Shown: positions 1-13,000 of the stretch, in pieces
How positions within the stretch are numbered: the stretch's first letter is position 1
Layout: each line of letters begins with the position of its first letter
NCBI GenBank assembly: GCA_020809705.1
Contig: CP085828.1
Coordinates: forward strand, 1,240,001 to 1,304,000
Direction: 5' to 3'
Length of the DNA stretch: 64,000 nt
Source of the DNA: Calonectria ilicicola
Lineage: Eukaryota > Ascomycota > Sordariomycetes > Hypocreales > Nectriaceae
Notes under the pieces: model-generated
Seen by the model: only the letters and a program-made list of their open reading frames with translations
What the model was told of the DNA's origin: nothing
The model's database searches: none
Translations under genes and position numbers: made by a program

Positions 1-769
1 TCGCTGGGTGATCCAGTTGTTTTCGGGGTTGCCGTTTTCAACAGCGTGGAAGAGAAGCGCCTTGAGGCTGACGGCGAAGAAGGCAGCCTTGCTAGTGAAG
101 AAATGCCTGGCCATGTAGCCCGTGAAAATGGGATGGATGGGGAGCTGAATGCTGGATGCATCGATTCCGTGGCAGTCAAGGTCTATGATATTGAATTTTT
201 AGTACACGTTATACTTCTTTTCTGGCGTGTTCAAGCAGGGGCTTTTTCTTACGGCTTCGAAAGGCGTTGCCTATTTCTTGAGATAGCTCCGGAGCCATGC
301 CGTCGAACGGATAGCTCCCGCAATACCGTGTGATGTCGGTAAAGCTGGAGGGAGGCGGAGGCGATGTATTGCATATCGCCTGCTTGGTGGGCTGTTTCTT
401 GATCGGGGCAATCTCTTCAACCTCGCTGCTCGACGGCGGTGAGGATGACTTCTTGGACCTGCGCTGCTTGGCTCGCGTGGTGGAAGAATCACGCTTCGCC
501 TTCTTGGGCTGCTTTGGGTTGAACTGGATGGTTCTGAAAGGAAGTATCTGCTCAACCAGAGGCGGCGGAGGAGCAGCACCTTTGGCTAGACAATCGCGTT
601 TTGCTTCCTGAGACTTGGCCTTCTGGCGCAAATGGGTGACCATGGCATGGGCCTTGATCTGGCTCCGGGTCTTGCGATCAATACCCTTGTCGCCGGTGTG
701 AATAATGATTGGGAAGTGGTCCATTGTGTTGGCGTGTGAATGCTGAACAGAGTAATCATGTCCGGACAT
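1..769 (-). CDS. Fungal transcription-factor-like protein, 5' part only (runs off left edge)
   Basis: Two exons are visible, 769-253 and 182-1, joined by a 70-nt intron (183-252) with a GTAAG donor, a TACTAAA-like branch site and an ATAG acceptor; joining keeps the frame. The N-terminal part is basic (a run with many Lys/Arg near residues 95-115), Ser/Pro-rich and has no zinc cluster. The stretch near residues 25-50, with alternating R/K and an 'AHAMVTHLRQK' helix, and the 'CGSYPFDG' segment near residue 150 resemble the start of the fungal-specific transcription factor family that lacks an obvious DNA-binding finger. Exon 2 (LDCHGID... then FTGYMARHFF) fits the start of its alpha-helical middle-homology domain. 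A second ATG at 724 is an alternative start. The rest of the gene is outside the window, so its function cannot be given beyond 'probable regulator'. Confidence 0.6.
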
Positions 770-3700
770 GGGATTAAAACCATTGGGGACGATGACGGGA
801 CAGCGGGGTTAAAACATGATCCTAGTGCAAATCCAGACCTGTGCCGGACTTAGTCATCTTGTTAATTTGGCATGTTTGAGGTTGTCATGGGTGTCAAACG
901 CATCTAGCGGGGATGGAGGGCATGGCATCGACTGCGGTACCCCGGCCCACCTGGCGCCCCTGTCGACTACCGACATGGCGTCACTCCACGCCCACACTAT
1001 ACACCCACACACACACACTATACGCCCACGCTCACTCCACGCCGCCGCCGCGGCCGGGGGAGGCTGAGCGTGGAAGGGCCTTCGTCGTGTTCGCAGTCCG
1101 AACACCTTCGGCTATCCATCATCAAACAACCGTTGAGGCCGGTGGCGAGGCACACGTAGCGCCAAACGTCTTTAGCGCCGTCGCTGGCCACGAACCATTC
1201 AAGGCGTACTAAGGTGCCGCGGAAGCCACCGGGGGATTCTCTCCCTTGGCGTTAGAACCTCCATCTCCAATCAGTATCGCCATCCGCCTGGAAGCACAGA
1301 TGGAGATGGCGTCCGTGTCATATCTAGCCCATTAAACCATGGAAACATCGTGCGAGAATCCCTAAGATCTTCGGGGTCTCGATCGCATTCTCCTCCCCCC
1401 ATCCCCTTCCCACCAACTCCAACCCGCACCTTGCTTTTGTTCTAGCCCGTGGCGCCAGCACTATGGCGAAGCCACCTGAAAGCCCATGACACATGCAGAA
1501 CATCACTGGCTGCCATGCTCACTGTGCTTTGACGGCTAAGCGAGCGTCTACCGCGAGCCCAACACCATCACGGCATTCAGCGCGGCATATGGAGAGAACA
1601 CCACACACACACAGACGCGCCCTACTAACTGAAGGGCGCGAGCCGCCATCTCAAAAGCTATTCTAGCTGCAGTGAGGCCCCCTTTCCAGACAAGGTTCTG
1701 TTAGTTTCCGGCATGCCGCCTAAACCGCATTCGAAAACCATGCACGGAGCCTTGGTGTGTATCTGTGTGTTGGTCGACACGATTCATGAGCCCGCTGCCA
1801 ACTATCCAAACAACGATGCAGCCTGCCCTCGCCTACCAGAAGTGTTTCAAACGCATCAAAACGTGCATGACAGGTTCCGCATCCAGAACTCCCAAAAGAA
1901 TATCCCCCTTGCGAGTCTTGCGAGCCTTGCGAGGTCACATGCAGATCTTCATTTCAGCTTTGACATCTGGCAGCAACACGACACGTTCCGGTACTGAATC
2001 CGTAGGGCCGGCGGCTCATTGGCAGATCTCTGGCAGCTGTCGCCGTTAGCTTCCATCGGGAGACACAACGTTGCAATCTAAATCCTTGTTCGTTGAAGAA
2101 AGCCCAATGCTGCAACTACTGCAGCTACTACTGCCGTGCCTTAGCGTTATCCGAAACCTGCCTCTCCATTCCACGCATACAATGAAGCCCTTCGGATTCG
2201 GAATCCGACGCCCGAACCATCCTCTCACACGGTTGGCCCATTATTAGCCTGGACTCTGCGCCTGAGGTTTGCACCGTCAAGCCACCTGAGGCCGGTCTTA
2301 CACCTACGTAGCATACCAATGAAGGAGAAGACGACAGCTGGTTTTATCGAGGGGAAATTAGCTCGCGGCTAAAACCCTCCTCCCAAAGGTTTTGTGTGAC
2401 CTAAATTTCTGACTCTACGGTTCTGACTCTACGAGCCAGAGTCAGGTTAAGCTCCACAAAGCATATCCAAGTCAAAAAAAAAAAAAGGGCCAGCCGATCT
2501 CATTGGTCGGCTGAATCGAGCATGACACTCTGAGAGTTCTGCAAAGATAATCAACAACCAAAGTACACATTATGCAATTTCAATATGTAACAGTGCGTCA
2601 GCAAACTACAGATGAAAGAAATAAGACGGATACATAATACGAAACTAAAATAAACACCAAACAAACAATAATATTAGAATAAAATAACACTTCTACGTAA
2701 TCTGATGACCAAGCGGCAGTTGAGAAGCCAAATGCCGTGATTCGTCCTCGGAGATGTTCCGTCACGATCGTGCACCGACAGGCGGCGGTTACAGCTTGCT
2801 GACCTGGCGTGTGCGGCAACGCTGATCTTGGTTTAGATTCCGATGGAAACCACTCTTAGCAGAAAGCTTCAGCCGTGAGCCCAGCTAAGACCAGGGCTAG
2901 GGAGCGGCTGAGCAGGGCCATTTCCTCCTCTAAAAAACGGAGACGACAAAGAGCAGCAGCTATCTGACCAGGCCGATTAGTCACCTAGCCAAGATGCTAT
3001 AACTTGACTGTTCGTATTGAACATTCTAGTGCCAGGACTAAGGCTAGCCTGCCTCGCTATAGTTCCTAGGGCTTAGATATTTGTCATGGCACAGACCGAC
3101 CCATGTCTGCCAGGTCACATGAGCAGATGATCAACGCCAAATGAATGCGGGTTAAAGTAGGCAGCATGTTTGGGCTGCATACCTTATTGCTGACCATCTA
3201 CCTGGGTGGGCTCCCATTCCCAAAAAAACGCGTCCCCATTACGCCACTTCTGCAAACGCCAAGTTTCATCTCCACCCCTTTCCACGTTTCTCATAGCGAT
3301 CACCATGGTGGACCCTCTTTCCTGCAACTTCCACAGCTTCTTGTTGGAACTGATTATGCCCGTACAAGCAAAGGTCCGAACTCAACAGCCACACTCATCT
3401 TACACTGTAAGCGAGTTGACGTAGCCCCAGAGGTTTCTGGTCCGGCCACTAGTTTAGCTCCCGACATGCCAGGAACACCACATGGTGAGCAAGGGCACGC
3501 GCGGGGATCACAAACATCATCTAATCTCGCGTAGAAAGTGGCAATGAAGTGGCTATGCACTAATAATCTATAGCATACTCGTCACTAACAGACAATGTCT
3601 TGGATCACATTGCAACGTTTCTTTTTTCTTTCTTTCTTTTGTTTGTTTGTTTCAACTTGAACTTCAATTGAGCCTTGCCTACTACTACTTCACTTTACAA

Positions 3701-4574
3701 CATCTGAACAAATACAACACGACTCTGCTGTAGATATAACACCTTCAACATGTCTCAACATCCCCTCCCGGCTCAGGTTTGTTTCCTGCTTGTTTTCAAA
3801 ACAAGTCCACTCTATTGATCAAATCGGTTTCCTTTCAGCCGCCACACCCCTAGAACGCCGGGGCTCGGCTCCATGTGTATATCCGCAGCCGCCTCATCGA
3901 AAAAACTCAGGCCCAAAGCTCCAAAAATTAAATCAATCGCATTTTCCCTACCATCAGCTCCGAGGTCGCCAAAAAAGCACTAAAGTTTGCCCCGTTAAAA
4001 ATAGGGGATTATAAATGTATACTCAAGACCTGAATGAGTGGACTCGTTCTCCCGTGAGAACGGGGCAGGTCTTTGTAAGATGCAAGAGCCTGGGCTCCCT
4101 CTTGATGTGTACGAATCATGAGTGTTGAGTCCCAATAGACTCCAATAACTAGCGTTCGACGCTGGGTATCAAGGTATGCAATATATGTAATCGCGAAAAG
4201 AAAAGTCAAGCAAAACTGAAGAGGGTTATCGTCATCATTGTCGTACTCATGCATCAAGCTAAGAGTGTATGATTCAACAAGGAGGACGACAGCAAATCCC
4301 GGCAGTGACGGTGTTACAAAAGCTAGTGTTCATCATCTTAAATGAAGAGTTTCCCTGTTGATGTGATTTTCCGAATGTTTTTGGTGGAGTTTTCCGTTTC
4401 AGGAGTCGCTCCTTTTCTGTCTGTGGCAAGGAAAAGGGTTGTTTGTAATGAGTGACTTCGGTCAGTGTAGACAGTTAGGAAAGTAATGAGCGTGGTTGTC
4501 GGAACGGTCGACGGCCGTTTTAGGTTGGGGAAAACTCTTCACTTAAGCTAGACACATTAGCAGTTTATGTCCCG
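770..4574. other. Long spacer, mostly without recognisable genes
   Basis: About 3.8 kb lies between the divergent start of the left-edge gene and the 3' end of the next minus-strand gene. It holds CA-rich tracts (about 990-1020 and 1600-1615), an A13 run near 2475 and many short open frames with no conserved look. The one stretch that resembles a transcription unit is at 3600-4015, listed separately. I saw no tRNA, 5S or transposon features. Confidence 0.5.
3750..4014 (+). CDS. Possible small gene of unknown function (weak)
   Basis: Upstream (3615-3750) is a CT-rich stretch followed by a CAAC-rich leader, the usual look of a fungal promoter and 5' UTR, ending in a well-placed ATG at 3750. 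The frame reads nine codons to a GTTTGT donor at 3777. If the acceptor is the strong CTTTCAG at 3838, the peptide stops after 13 residues. If it is the GCAG just before the second CCGCC block (about 3889), a basic peptide of about 50 residues ending at 4014 results. Neither product is recognised. It could be a small protein, an upstream-ORF-bearing non-coding transcript, or chance. Confidence 0.2.
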
Positions 4575-7034
4575 TCACAGGACCATGGGGTTGCTGTTTC
4601 GCTTCTCCGAGCCTGCTTTGTGATCTCCAGACAGTCGAGGGGTAAGCTCGAGCAACTTAGCACTCCCGGCACTGAAGTTGCGAACGTGGCCCTTGCCAAG
4701 GTTCACGCTGGTAGCACGCTGGAGATCGGCCACCTCTGAAGATGGTGATACGGGGGAGACGGGAGAGGCTTCGCTGTCTTCCATCTCAGACTCGATATCG
4801 AGCAGGCCTTCTTGGCTCTTCAACATCATCGCTTGAACGATCTGAGGATGAGTGCCAACAGTTCCCCACTTCAAGTCTGAGACTTGTCCGAGGTCGTCCT
4901 CATCACTGCTAGGACGAGCCATCTCCCGGAGGCGACCGGTCTCCTTCTTACTGGGAGTTCGGCGGGGAGTAAGCTTCATAAGATACTCGTCCTCGACAAT
5001 TTCTTCTTCGGTGCTGTTGCGGGTAGGGGTCTCCGAAACGCTTTGGGCTTGGCGGTTAGCACGACGAATGCTATTGCGCATTGCCAGTCGGCGGGCATCT
5101 CGGTTTCCGGATAGCCAAGATCCCTCAGAGTCAATGGAAGCCAATGAGGTTGAGAGCTGGGCTTCGGGAGATGGGGAAGCATAGGCTCGCTCCACGGTCG
5201 AAGGGGTGCGGCGTGGAATGTCAATAGAGGGGCGCTCAGGCTCGGATTGTTCGGCTTCTGGAACCACTTCCTCTTTGACGGAGGGTACAGGTGGTACAGG
5301 TTCAGGTGATGCTGGTGGCGAAATCGGCAGCTCCGGAAGGTCTTCTCGGAAGCGAGAGCGTGTCCGCTTTGGCACACCAGAACTGGGTTTGCGGGAAAGG
5401 TATACGGGGTAGTCGTCGCCATCAAGTCTGGCGAGAGCTTGAGCTTGAGCCTGGGCCTTGGCTCGAACAGCAGCAGCAACAGCCTGCATCTCCTCGCGGG
5501 AAGTATTGGCAAAATCGGGCTGGTTTGCGTCGTTATCCTTGTTGGAGTTGCGACGACGTCGGCTACCAAATCTAAATAATCTTCGGATTGAGAAGCGAGA
5601 CGACTTGACGCTTGAGCCAGAATCTTCAGAGTTTCGACGAGACTCTTCATGGATCGTGTGAGGGGGAGGAGAAACCATCTTGTCTCGATCCGACCGCAGG
5701 GTCGATTTCGAGCGAGACTTCACGGATCGAAGAATCCCCGCCAATCTCGTACTATAAAGCGATGAGGGGTGGTCTTCTGAAGGTCTTGTGATGACAGAGC
5801 CCTCGTGAGGGGTATCGATCTCCATCGGAACAGGCTGCTCCTGAGCCGGTTTCAGCTCGTAGGAAGACTTTGGTTCCTCGATTGGCATAGGCTCAATCTG
5901 GGTTGGTTTCTCATCCACTTCTTCGGTAGAGTGAAATGTCACGAGCGGTTTCTTGGGGAAATCATCCTCAAACTCGTCGTCAGCATCGCCCACACGTTCG
6001 GAGTCGCTCGACTCCCTCTGTCGGGAGGATGTAACTACAGCCGACGCTGGCTCAATGCCCAGACCGATGAGTTCACGACCCATGACACCACGCTCGAGGT
6101 TCTCGGGTGGTGGGGTGCCTGTTTTCATTGACTCGATCTCTTCGGCTCTCTGCTCTTCAGCTCGCTTGGCTAGTCGGCGTTCCATTCGTGCTCTCTCCTT
6201 CTGCTTCTTCTTTTCTCGTCGTCGCTTATCCCTCTCCATCAGCTCCCTCAGGTCGCTGGCATCGAGGTTGTCGGCGAGCGAATCAATTCGTTTATGCGCT
6301 TTCATTGTGGCCTCGGGGATTGGCTCGTTGTCCACCAGCCTTCGCTTCTGCGACAAAGGCTGGAGTGGGCCAAGTTGAGGCGGGGGAGACGATCGATGGC
6401 CACGAGTGTAACGGAGGGTCGGTCGGGGCGCAAGGGCATCCAGCGCAGATACAGTATAGGAGACAAATTCGGAGTCGGTCGACAGGCTTGAGTGTATCGA
6501 GCCGACTGAGGGCAACGAAACATCCGAGTTGCGATTCGACCTTTGTCTCCCAAATACTGTGTTACCCGCCTTCTGACTATCCTTCTTCATCGGACGCCCT
6601 GAAGTCCATTGCTCAGCAGCAGGGCGCACCGGATCGAAATCAACCATGGCCTTAATCTTGGCCTCTCTTTCTCTTCTCTCTTTCCTATCTCTCCTTCTCT
6701 TTGAATTCTTGGTTTTCTGCAAGGTGGGGGTACGGTCCCACGCGGCACCAGTATCGTCGCCTTGGACAGGCGTCTTGTTCCTCTGCTCATTTCGATTGCG
6801 CTTTCGTAGGGCTGCGCGTTCTCGGTCAAGGCGGAGGGCGTCTTGCTGTCCGGGCTCGAAGCTGTAGGTTCGCGTAGGGTGGAGCGGCCGTGGAGGTTCG
6901 GTCCGTCGCTTCTTCTTCAAAGCGGCTCTGCCACCGTCAGGAGAAGACGGCGGACCTCCCTCGGCGTCGGAGTGGGTTGCACCACTCCGAGGGCGCTTGC
7001 GGCCGCTCCGGCGCCGGAATAGCCAAATGGCCAT
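4575..7034 (-). CDS. Conserved fungal basic, low-complexity protein of unknown function (819 aa)
   Basis: This is an uninterrupted frame of 819 residues with its ATG at 7034. It has no enzyme motif that I recognise. The N-terminus is short and hydrophobic, then Arg/Lys-rich (residues 7-130, several potential nuclear localisation clusters). There is a highly charged helical stretch around residues 270-315 that may form a coiled coil, repeated Ser/Pro-rich segments, and a second Arg-rich patch near residue 500. The C-terminus has the compact segment 'GHVRNFSAGSAKLLELTP', which reads like a conserved motif rather than filler. The composition suggests a nuclear or cytoskeletal scaffold regulated by phosphorylation, but that is inference. 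The 5' flank is a long GC-rich stretch (7035-8400) that may be an extended leader or promoter. Confidence 0.75.
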   Translation of the reverse strand: MAIWLFRRRSGRKRPRSGATHSDAEGGPPSSPDGGRAALKKKRRTEPPRPLHPTRTYSFEPGQQDALRLDRERAALRKRNRNEQRNKTPVQGDDTGAAWDRTPTLQKTKNSKRRRDRKERREREAKIKAMVDFDPVRPAAEQWTSGRPMKKDSQKAGNTVFGRQRSNRNSDVSLPSVGSIHSSLSTDSEFVSYTVSALDALAPRPTLRYTRGHRSSPPPQLGPLQPLSQKRRLVDNEPIPEATMKAHKRIDSLADNLDASDLRELMERDKRRREKKKQKERARMERRLAKRAEEQRAEEIESMKTGTPPPENLERGVMGRELIGLGIEPASAVVTSSRQRESSDSERVGDADDEFEDDFPKKPLVTFHSTEEVDEKPTQIEPMPIEEPKSSYELKPAQEQPVPMEIDTPHEGSVITRPSEDHPSSLYSTRLAGILRSVKSRSKSTLRSDRDKMVSPPPHTIHEESRRNSEDSGSSVKSSRFSIRRLFRFGSRRRRNSNKDNDANQPDFANTSREEMQAVAAAVRAKAQAQAQALARLDGDDYPVYLSRKPSSGVPKRTRSRFREDLPELPISPPASPEPVPPVPSVKEEVVPEAEQSEPERPSIDIPRRTPSTVERAYASPSPEAQLSTSLASIDSEGSWLSGNRDARRLAMRNSIRRANRQAQSVSETPTRNSTEEEIVEDEYLMKLTPRRTPSKKETGRLREMARPSSDEDDLGQVSDLKWGTVGTHPQIVQAMMLKSQEGLLDIESEMEDSEASPVSPVSPSSEVADLQRATSVNLGKGHVRNFSAGSAKLLELTPRLSGDHKAGSEKRNSNPMVL

Positions 7035-10000
7035 GGTTCCGGATGAGGCCTCACCAGTTTAGCGAACTAGTTGCGAGCTGCCGGTCGGATCGCCGAGACG
7101 TAAATGTTGTCGGAATTACGCAAGGTGTGCGAAAGCATTGTGTACTTGTATAGGCGATCGAACCAAGCTGGTCATATAGTCCGGGAAGTGGAAGAGCGAG
7201 TGGCGGACCAGAGCTCTCGAGTCGGCGCGACGAGGTTGATGGGCAGTTAAACGAGCGACGACCAGACAGAGAGGCAGGAGAAACGAAGGAAGTCGCGCAA
7301 CAAGGGCCGTTTCGACTGGTGGGAAATAGACGCAGAACCAGAAGCAAAATGAGGAAAAGTGAGGGACTAGTTGTATGTAAGTAAGTATGGGAAGGGTGCG
7401 ATGTAAGTATGCAGACGTGGGACTGAGGCGTGTGTGCGTGGCGGGACCTGTGTGGTAAATGTAGAAACCGCACCAGGTCGGCGTGGGCGAGGGCAGGTGT
7501 GTAGGTTGTCGGCAGGGGGGTGCGTTGAGACAAATTTTTTTTTTTTCACCAAGCAGCACAAGGGAATGCGGCGAGCAGTGAATCGAAGCAGGGGTCCCAT
7601 CCAAAAGGAGGGCTAGCAAAGCAGAGGAAACATCCAGTTTGCTAGGGTAACAGGGACAGGACAGGGCAGGGCAGCATGAGGTGGGACGGGCAGAGACGGG
7701 GGACGGGGAACGGGGGACGGAGGCGGATGATGCTTCCAGCAGCTCCCAGGCCTCAGGGCTTCGGTACAGGAGCAGGCCCAAGCGCTGTGCTCAGGTTCAG
7801 GCGCTGTGGGCGCCCTGGGGGTTTCCCTGGGTGCTGGGATGGCCAGTGGATTTTCGTCATTTTTCCTTTTTGCTTTTGCCTTGGTTGGTGGTTTCTCGGA
7901 CCCTGGGCTGGGGGAGGGAAGAGGAAAAAAACCTGCCCCAGAATTTTTCCACTCCCGTTCGGTGGTGGGGGGTGGCGCTGGCCAGGGTCCCGTCCCTTTT
8001 GTGCCCATTCTGTGGGTCTGGTTCGGCGGTCCACCACAACCGCTGGAGGTACCGGCCATCAAGTAGCGGTACGGTGCCACCCGGCAGAGGTAAGGGGTTT
8101 CTGGGGGCCACTAGTACCGGTACTTTGCTGGGCTTAGGGGACCTTTCTTTTGGTACTTTTTTTTTCTCTCTCAATTCCACCTCTCGTTGGGCCCCATCGA
8201 ATCCATCCATGGCACTGAGCACGGAGAAGGAGGGGCCGCTAAAAGACGGCGGGACAGTGCTCAAGCCCTCCTCTGTCCACACTGATCGGGTAGGTTGGGC
8301 GATGGAGCGGGCACGCGCTGTGGGCCGCCGTCCAAGCTCGTCAATGGGAAGTTTTAGGCCTGAGGAAGGGCCACAGAGCAATCCGTTTCTTGTCGCTGTT
8401 CTCCGATGGGGTTAAATCCGTTCTAGGTTCTCCCTCTGTCTCAGAAGATGTCTTGTCCCGGCGACGGGAGTGTGCTCACCGGGCAGTAGTGGTGTTGGTG
8501 CTCATATCAAACCACAATGGCTTCACTCGCAAACAATTACAATTGTCGGCAATCACCAATCACCTGTGTGTGCTCTGCGAAGCCATGCCTCCACAGCTCG
8601 CAGCCGCCTGCATTTCCCGCTACCCGCACGCTACTCTACGCGTCTGTCACTGTCACGTCCATCAACGCGCCCGTGAAGCGAACCGGTCTCTCACGATGTG
8701 AGACCGCGATGATGCCGCCCCAATTCTGGCAGAAGCAAAAGAGTCAGGACACACAGTAGGATGAGTTGCTTGCGGCCATTTGCAACCCTGTCCAACGTAG
8801 GCCTCCGCCGAGGGAGCGCAGGACAAGAGAGATGAAGATTCCAGAAAAGAGTGGAATTACTGGGGGCAGGGAGATTAACAACAGTTCATCGTACTCTCGT
8901 CAGTAGACGCGCCAGACCAACCAGATCTGCAAATGACGAGGCAGGGTAATTAATTGAATCGAACGTGTTAATTACTTCGTACGTCGTCATACGCAAGCCG
9001 GCACACAGGCTGCTATGGCCACTCTCATCGCTCCCGACAGTGGATCTGGTGGACTGACTGCACTGATCTTCTCATGGGCTCCAGCCACGAGACACGGGAT
9101 CCACGACTTTCGGCCTCTTTAACCCCTCTCTTGTAGTGTTTTCTTATGCCGCCTTTCTCATGGCAGTAGCATCTTGGAGCTGGTGGGCATCAATCATGAT
9201 GCTTCCCGCTCAAGCCGCCATGACAGATTCTTGGCGACTGGCCAGCCAGTATTCCCGTCACCGACTCCTCTTCCCATAACCTTCTATATTACCCGTGACC
9301 CAGCTATCCTCATCCAGCATTAGCCTGTTTGTCACCCATTCTAGGAATACTCCCCATCTACGTATTCGCCCCTCTCGTAGCTAGCCACGGCGGCGCGGCC
9401 AGCGGCGGGAGACCAGGCTTTGGCACTCTATTTTCGATGCTCCCGCCGCCGGCTTTGGCCCCTGCACCCAAACCAGGCTTTACGCGGCGTTGTTCTCCGC
9501 AAACCATAGCTTGCCAAGCGGGCAAACATAGCCCACCATGATCGACGCGATTAAGAGAGCCGAAGAAATGGATAGATAGGAGGGGAAAAAACAATACACG
9601 TAGACCCAGAGCCATAAAAATACGAACTATATTTAGATTATATTTTTATTTTTTATAGAGAAAAAAAAACACAATCTTGAATCCATTCTTGTTGTTGTTG
9701 GGTCATAAAACAAGCTTTACTGGGCATTAGGTATGTCGTGGATTCCTACCACTTAGGTGCTTACCCCGACGGTCTCGGGTCAGCTGCGATGGTAATTCTA
9801 GAGCCATGTCATGTCTTAAAAACGGACGACTTACCAACATTGCTCGCCCACTTTGGTACCGATTCGCCGCGCTTGACGACCCGAGCTACTCGAGCTCTCC
9901 GCCAGGTACGAGAACGACAAGTCCAGATTAAGCATAACCCCGCTGCTATCCGGGCATTGCTGAGGTTGTTCCCCCTCGTATCCAAACCTGGCAGAGACTC

Positions 10001-13000
10001 GCTTTCGTCATGGGCCAAGTCGAGGCACCACCACAACTGACGTCGACATGTACTATCTGCCAATGCTGTGCCACTTGACTGCGCTTCTCGTACGTGCTCG
10101 TGGACGGATCTCACATCCCGGGTGGTGCCGCTGGCGATCATGACCCCCTCAGCTATAGTTTCATCGTTGCTATACCGTCGCGACCGTTCATCCCAACTTG
10201 GAGGGGGGCGGCTCCCAAAACGCTCAGACTTGCAGCCAGAGCGTGGCCAACATTGGCCAAAGGCTCAATAGGCAGACTTGGAGGACACCATAATTGCCTA
10301 CTAATGAGCGACGGTCTATGATGAAACAGCGACTTGTCTGCGACACCAGACCTCCCACACTGCCCGACTACCACCATCCCCCCACCATCTCCCGCCCTTG
10401 GGATGGCCACGGGGTCTTGGCTATTCCATGCCGGCTGCCCATAAGTGGACGATCGCCTCACCGATTGCTCGCCACTTCTCAGCCACACTTGAGGGACTGT
10501 GTGTCCCATGATGATGCCCGCCAATTCCTGATGTCGTTTTACCAAACTACATGGCTCGCTTGCTCTCCGTCGAGTCACGGCACTCCGGTTCTAGCATAGC
10601 ATGAAAGCCTCGTCATTGCCAACGCTGCGCCTCTGACACATGTCTGCCCCAGAGCCTCCTCCTTCTGCCCGTCTGGACCGGGCGACGACGCAACACAGGG
10701 CGTTTCGCTCGGCCCCCTCCAAGAGCAGCGCGCTGACAGATCATAATGGGTGGCGGCGAACGTGTGCTGTAGTTCTTCCACCCTAATTCAGATCCTGTCC
10801 GTCAGACTTGATCCAACCTCTGGCAGCCACTCGCACCAATCCGCGTTCGGCCTGGTCCACCTCGACCCTTCAGCTTGTCTGAGCTGCTGCTCCTCACATC
10901 TAGCTTGGTTGGCAGAGATCTATCAGCCATTTCCCCCCGCCAAAGCAAGCATCTAGAGACACGACTCAATCACTCACTTCGCCCGCCCGCTACCACCAGC
11001 ACCATCAACGCAGTAATCACGCGAATGTGCAAACCCAACGCACGTAAGGCAGCGGAGCTAACCATAGCAGCCATCCTCGTGTCGCTCAACGCAGAAAGTG
11101 TACCCGTACCTCTGAGCCACCGCCCTGTCCTGCACCGCAAGTACCGGTACATGGTACCTCGCATGAAGCTCATCGCATCTTGCGCCCGTCCCCTGCTTGA
11201 TGCTTCGTATCGCTGCCATCCTGGCAACCTGGCAAGGTAAGCCCCGTGTACCTGGGGACCCGCCCAATGATTTTTTCTACTGGGTCGCTTGGCCACCTTT
11301 GGGCCTTTGCCTTCGTATTCAACCACGCGCTCGCCAGAATTGAGCTGCCATCCGACTGTTCCATCACGCTTACCCGGGACTCGACCGCCATCTCATCTGC
11401 GCGCGAAAGCCGCCGAGCGGCCATCAGTCGGTGTCGTGTCGTGCTCGTCAGTCTCACCACGCTCGGCGTAGGACAGACAGCTACACGACACCGCAGGTAC
11501 CATCGCAGACCACCAAGCGACTAAAGATGCCAGGGTAAGTTATCCACCCAAGAGCGGTAAGGCTCTGAAGAGGGGACCAGCCAGCAAAGCCAGCAAACCT
11601 GGGTATAACGTGACACCGGGGTACGCGAGCCTTTCAAGGTAATGTGCCCGCACTAGCTTTTTCTTCTCTTTTCTTGCAATCAGGTATGCCGACCGCACTG
11701 GTGTCGTCATACGCAAGGTCTTGCAACCGTTGAGCAGCCATGTTCGTCCTGATTCTCTGGCGATCCCAGCCAGCCAGGACGTCATAAAACAGGGCTGGGC
11801 CAGCCAAGGAGATCACCCACTAGCCGGCTCATTAAGCAGTTCTCACTTCTTAGCAGTAACGTTAGTCTCTCTCCCTATGCAGGGGCAACCTGTCCTGCAC
11901 CTGTTTGCGCAGTTTGCGCCTATGTGATTTCTGCGGTCATGGTGAGAAAGCACAGGGAAAAGTGGAACAGGCGGCGCCACGAGCAGTCGCACAATCGAGC
12001 TGTCATGCATGGCCCGCAGCCCTTGACCCATGGCACGTCCGTCCTCAAACTGAGTTGTTACTGTGGTATTTGCTCTTCTTCGCACGCCCACTGTTTCGCC
12101 AAAGTGTCCTGCCCCAGACTCGGGCCGCGGGAGGAAGTAAGCTTGGGCGGCGGATCGGAGATTGGACGCCTTTAGACTTCACCCAACCGGCGGTTGGCCT
12201 GGAAGTGAGTGAGGGTGATGTTGCTTCCGCACTGTTGAACCTGTGAGCCGAAACCCAAAGCTCAAAATGTGCCGTTTCTCGGCTACGGCTCGGGATCCGC
12301 CTCGACAGAATCTGCCACCTCTTCCGCCCTATGTCCCACTCCTTCCAATCAACGGCCGGGCCAATGATCCCTTGGCTGCACATGGCTTAAAGTGCTCGCT
12401 TCGAAACAAGATACAGCATGTCCCACCGGATCTGGAGAGCACCAGTCGGCGAAGGGACATAGGTTGGGGCGGAGTAGCCATGGATCCTCCTCCGAGATAA
12501 TCTGGCTGGACTGCTATTGATAGAATATTAATGCTGCATGGTACCATTCTGCCATGGATAGAATGCACTGTATGTACGCAACGGCAGAGTCCATTGAGGA
12601 AAGCCGCAGCCCAGCGGACATGCATGTCAGCTCATGCAGGAAGGAAAAAATCGTGGAGCGTGGAGGGCCCATATCTCCTGAAGCCAGCATCTCCTTGCAA
12701 CTTGCAACATGGAGTTGCGTTGCGTTGCGTCCATCCCAACTCCTGTCTCCTCCGTCAAACCCGGGTATGACCGCCAACGGTTTACTTGCTTGCCCCCTGG
12801 CCGGTTACCAGGCCGTTGCCCCTCCTGCATTTAAGCGATTCAATCCCAAGTCTTCTGCAGCTGCAGGCTTGGCGTGTTAATGCCAGCAGTATATCAACTG
12901 CCCCCTTTTGCTTCAGCTTGCGTCTGCCCCATTAGCCCTGCCCTGAAGCTTCCAAGAAGCAAGGCTTGCGCTCTATTTGTTTCATGTTGGGAGCTTTTTT

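Noticed and set aside
4976..5650. 224-codon minus-strand frame inside the 819-residue gene, and several plus-strand frames over it
   Set aside because: Shadow frames of a long, biased coding region; the main frame is far longer and contains conserved-looking segments.
7681..8415. 244-codon open frame on the plus strand in the desert
   Set aside because: The frame does not open with ATG, overlaps several similar frames on both strands and reads as low-complexity Trp/Gly/Pro/Arg translation of GC-rich DNA.
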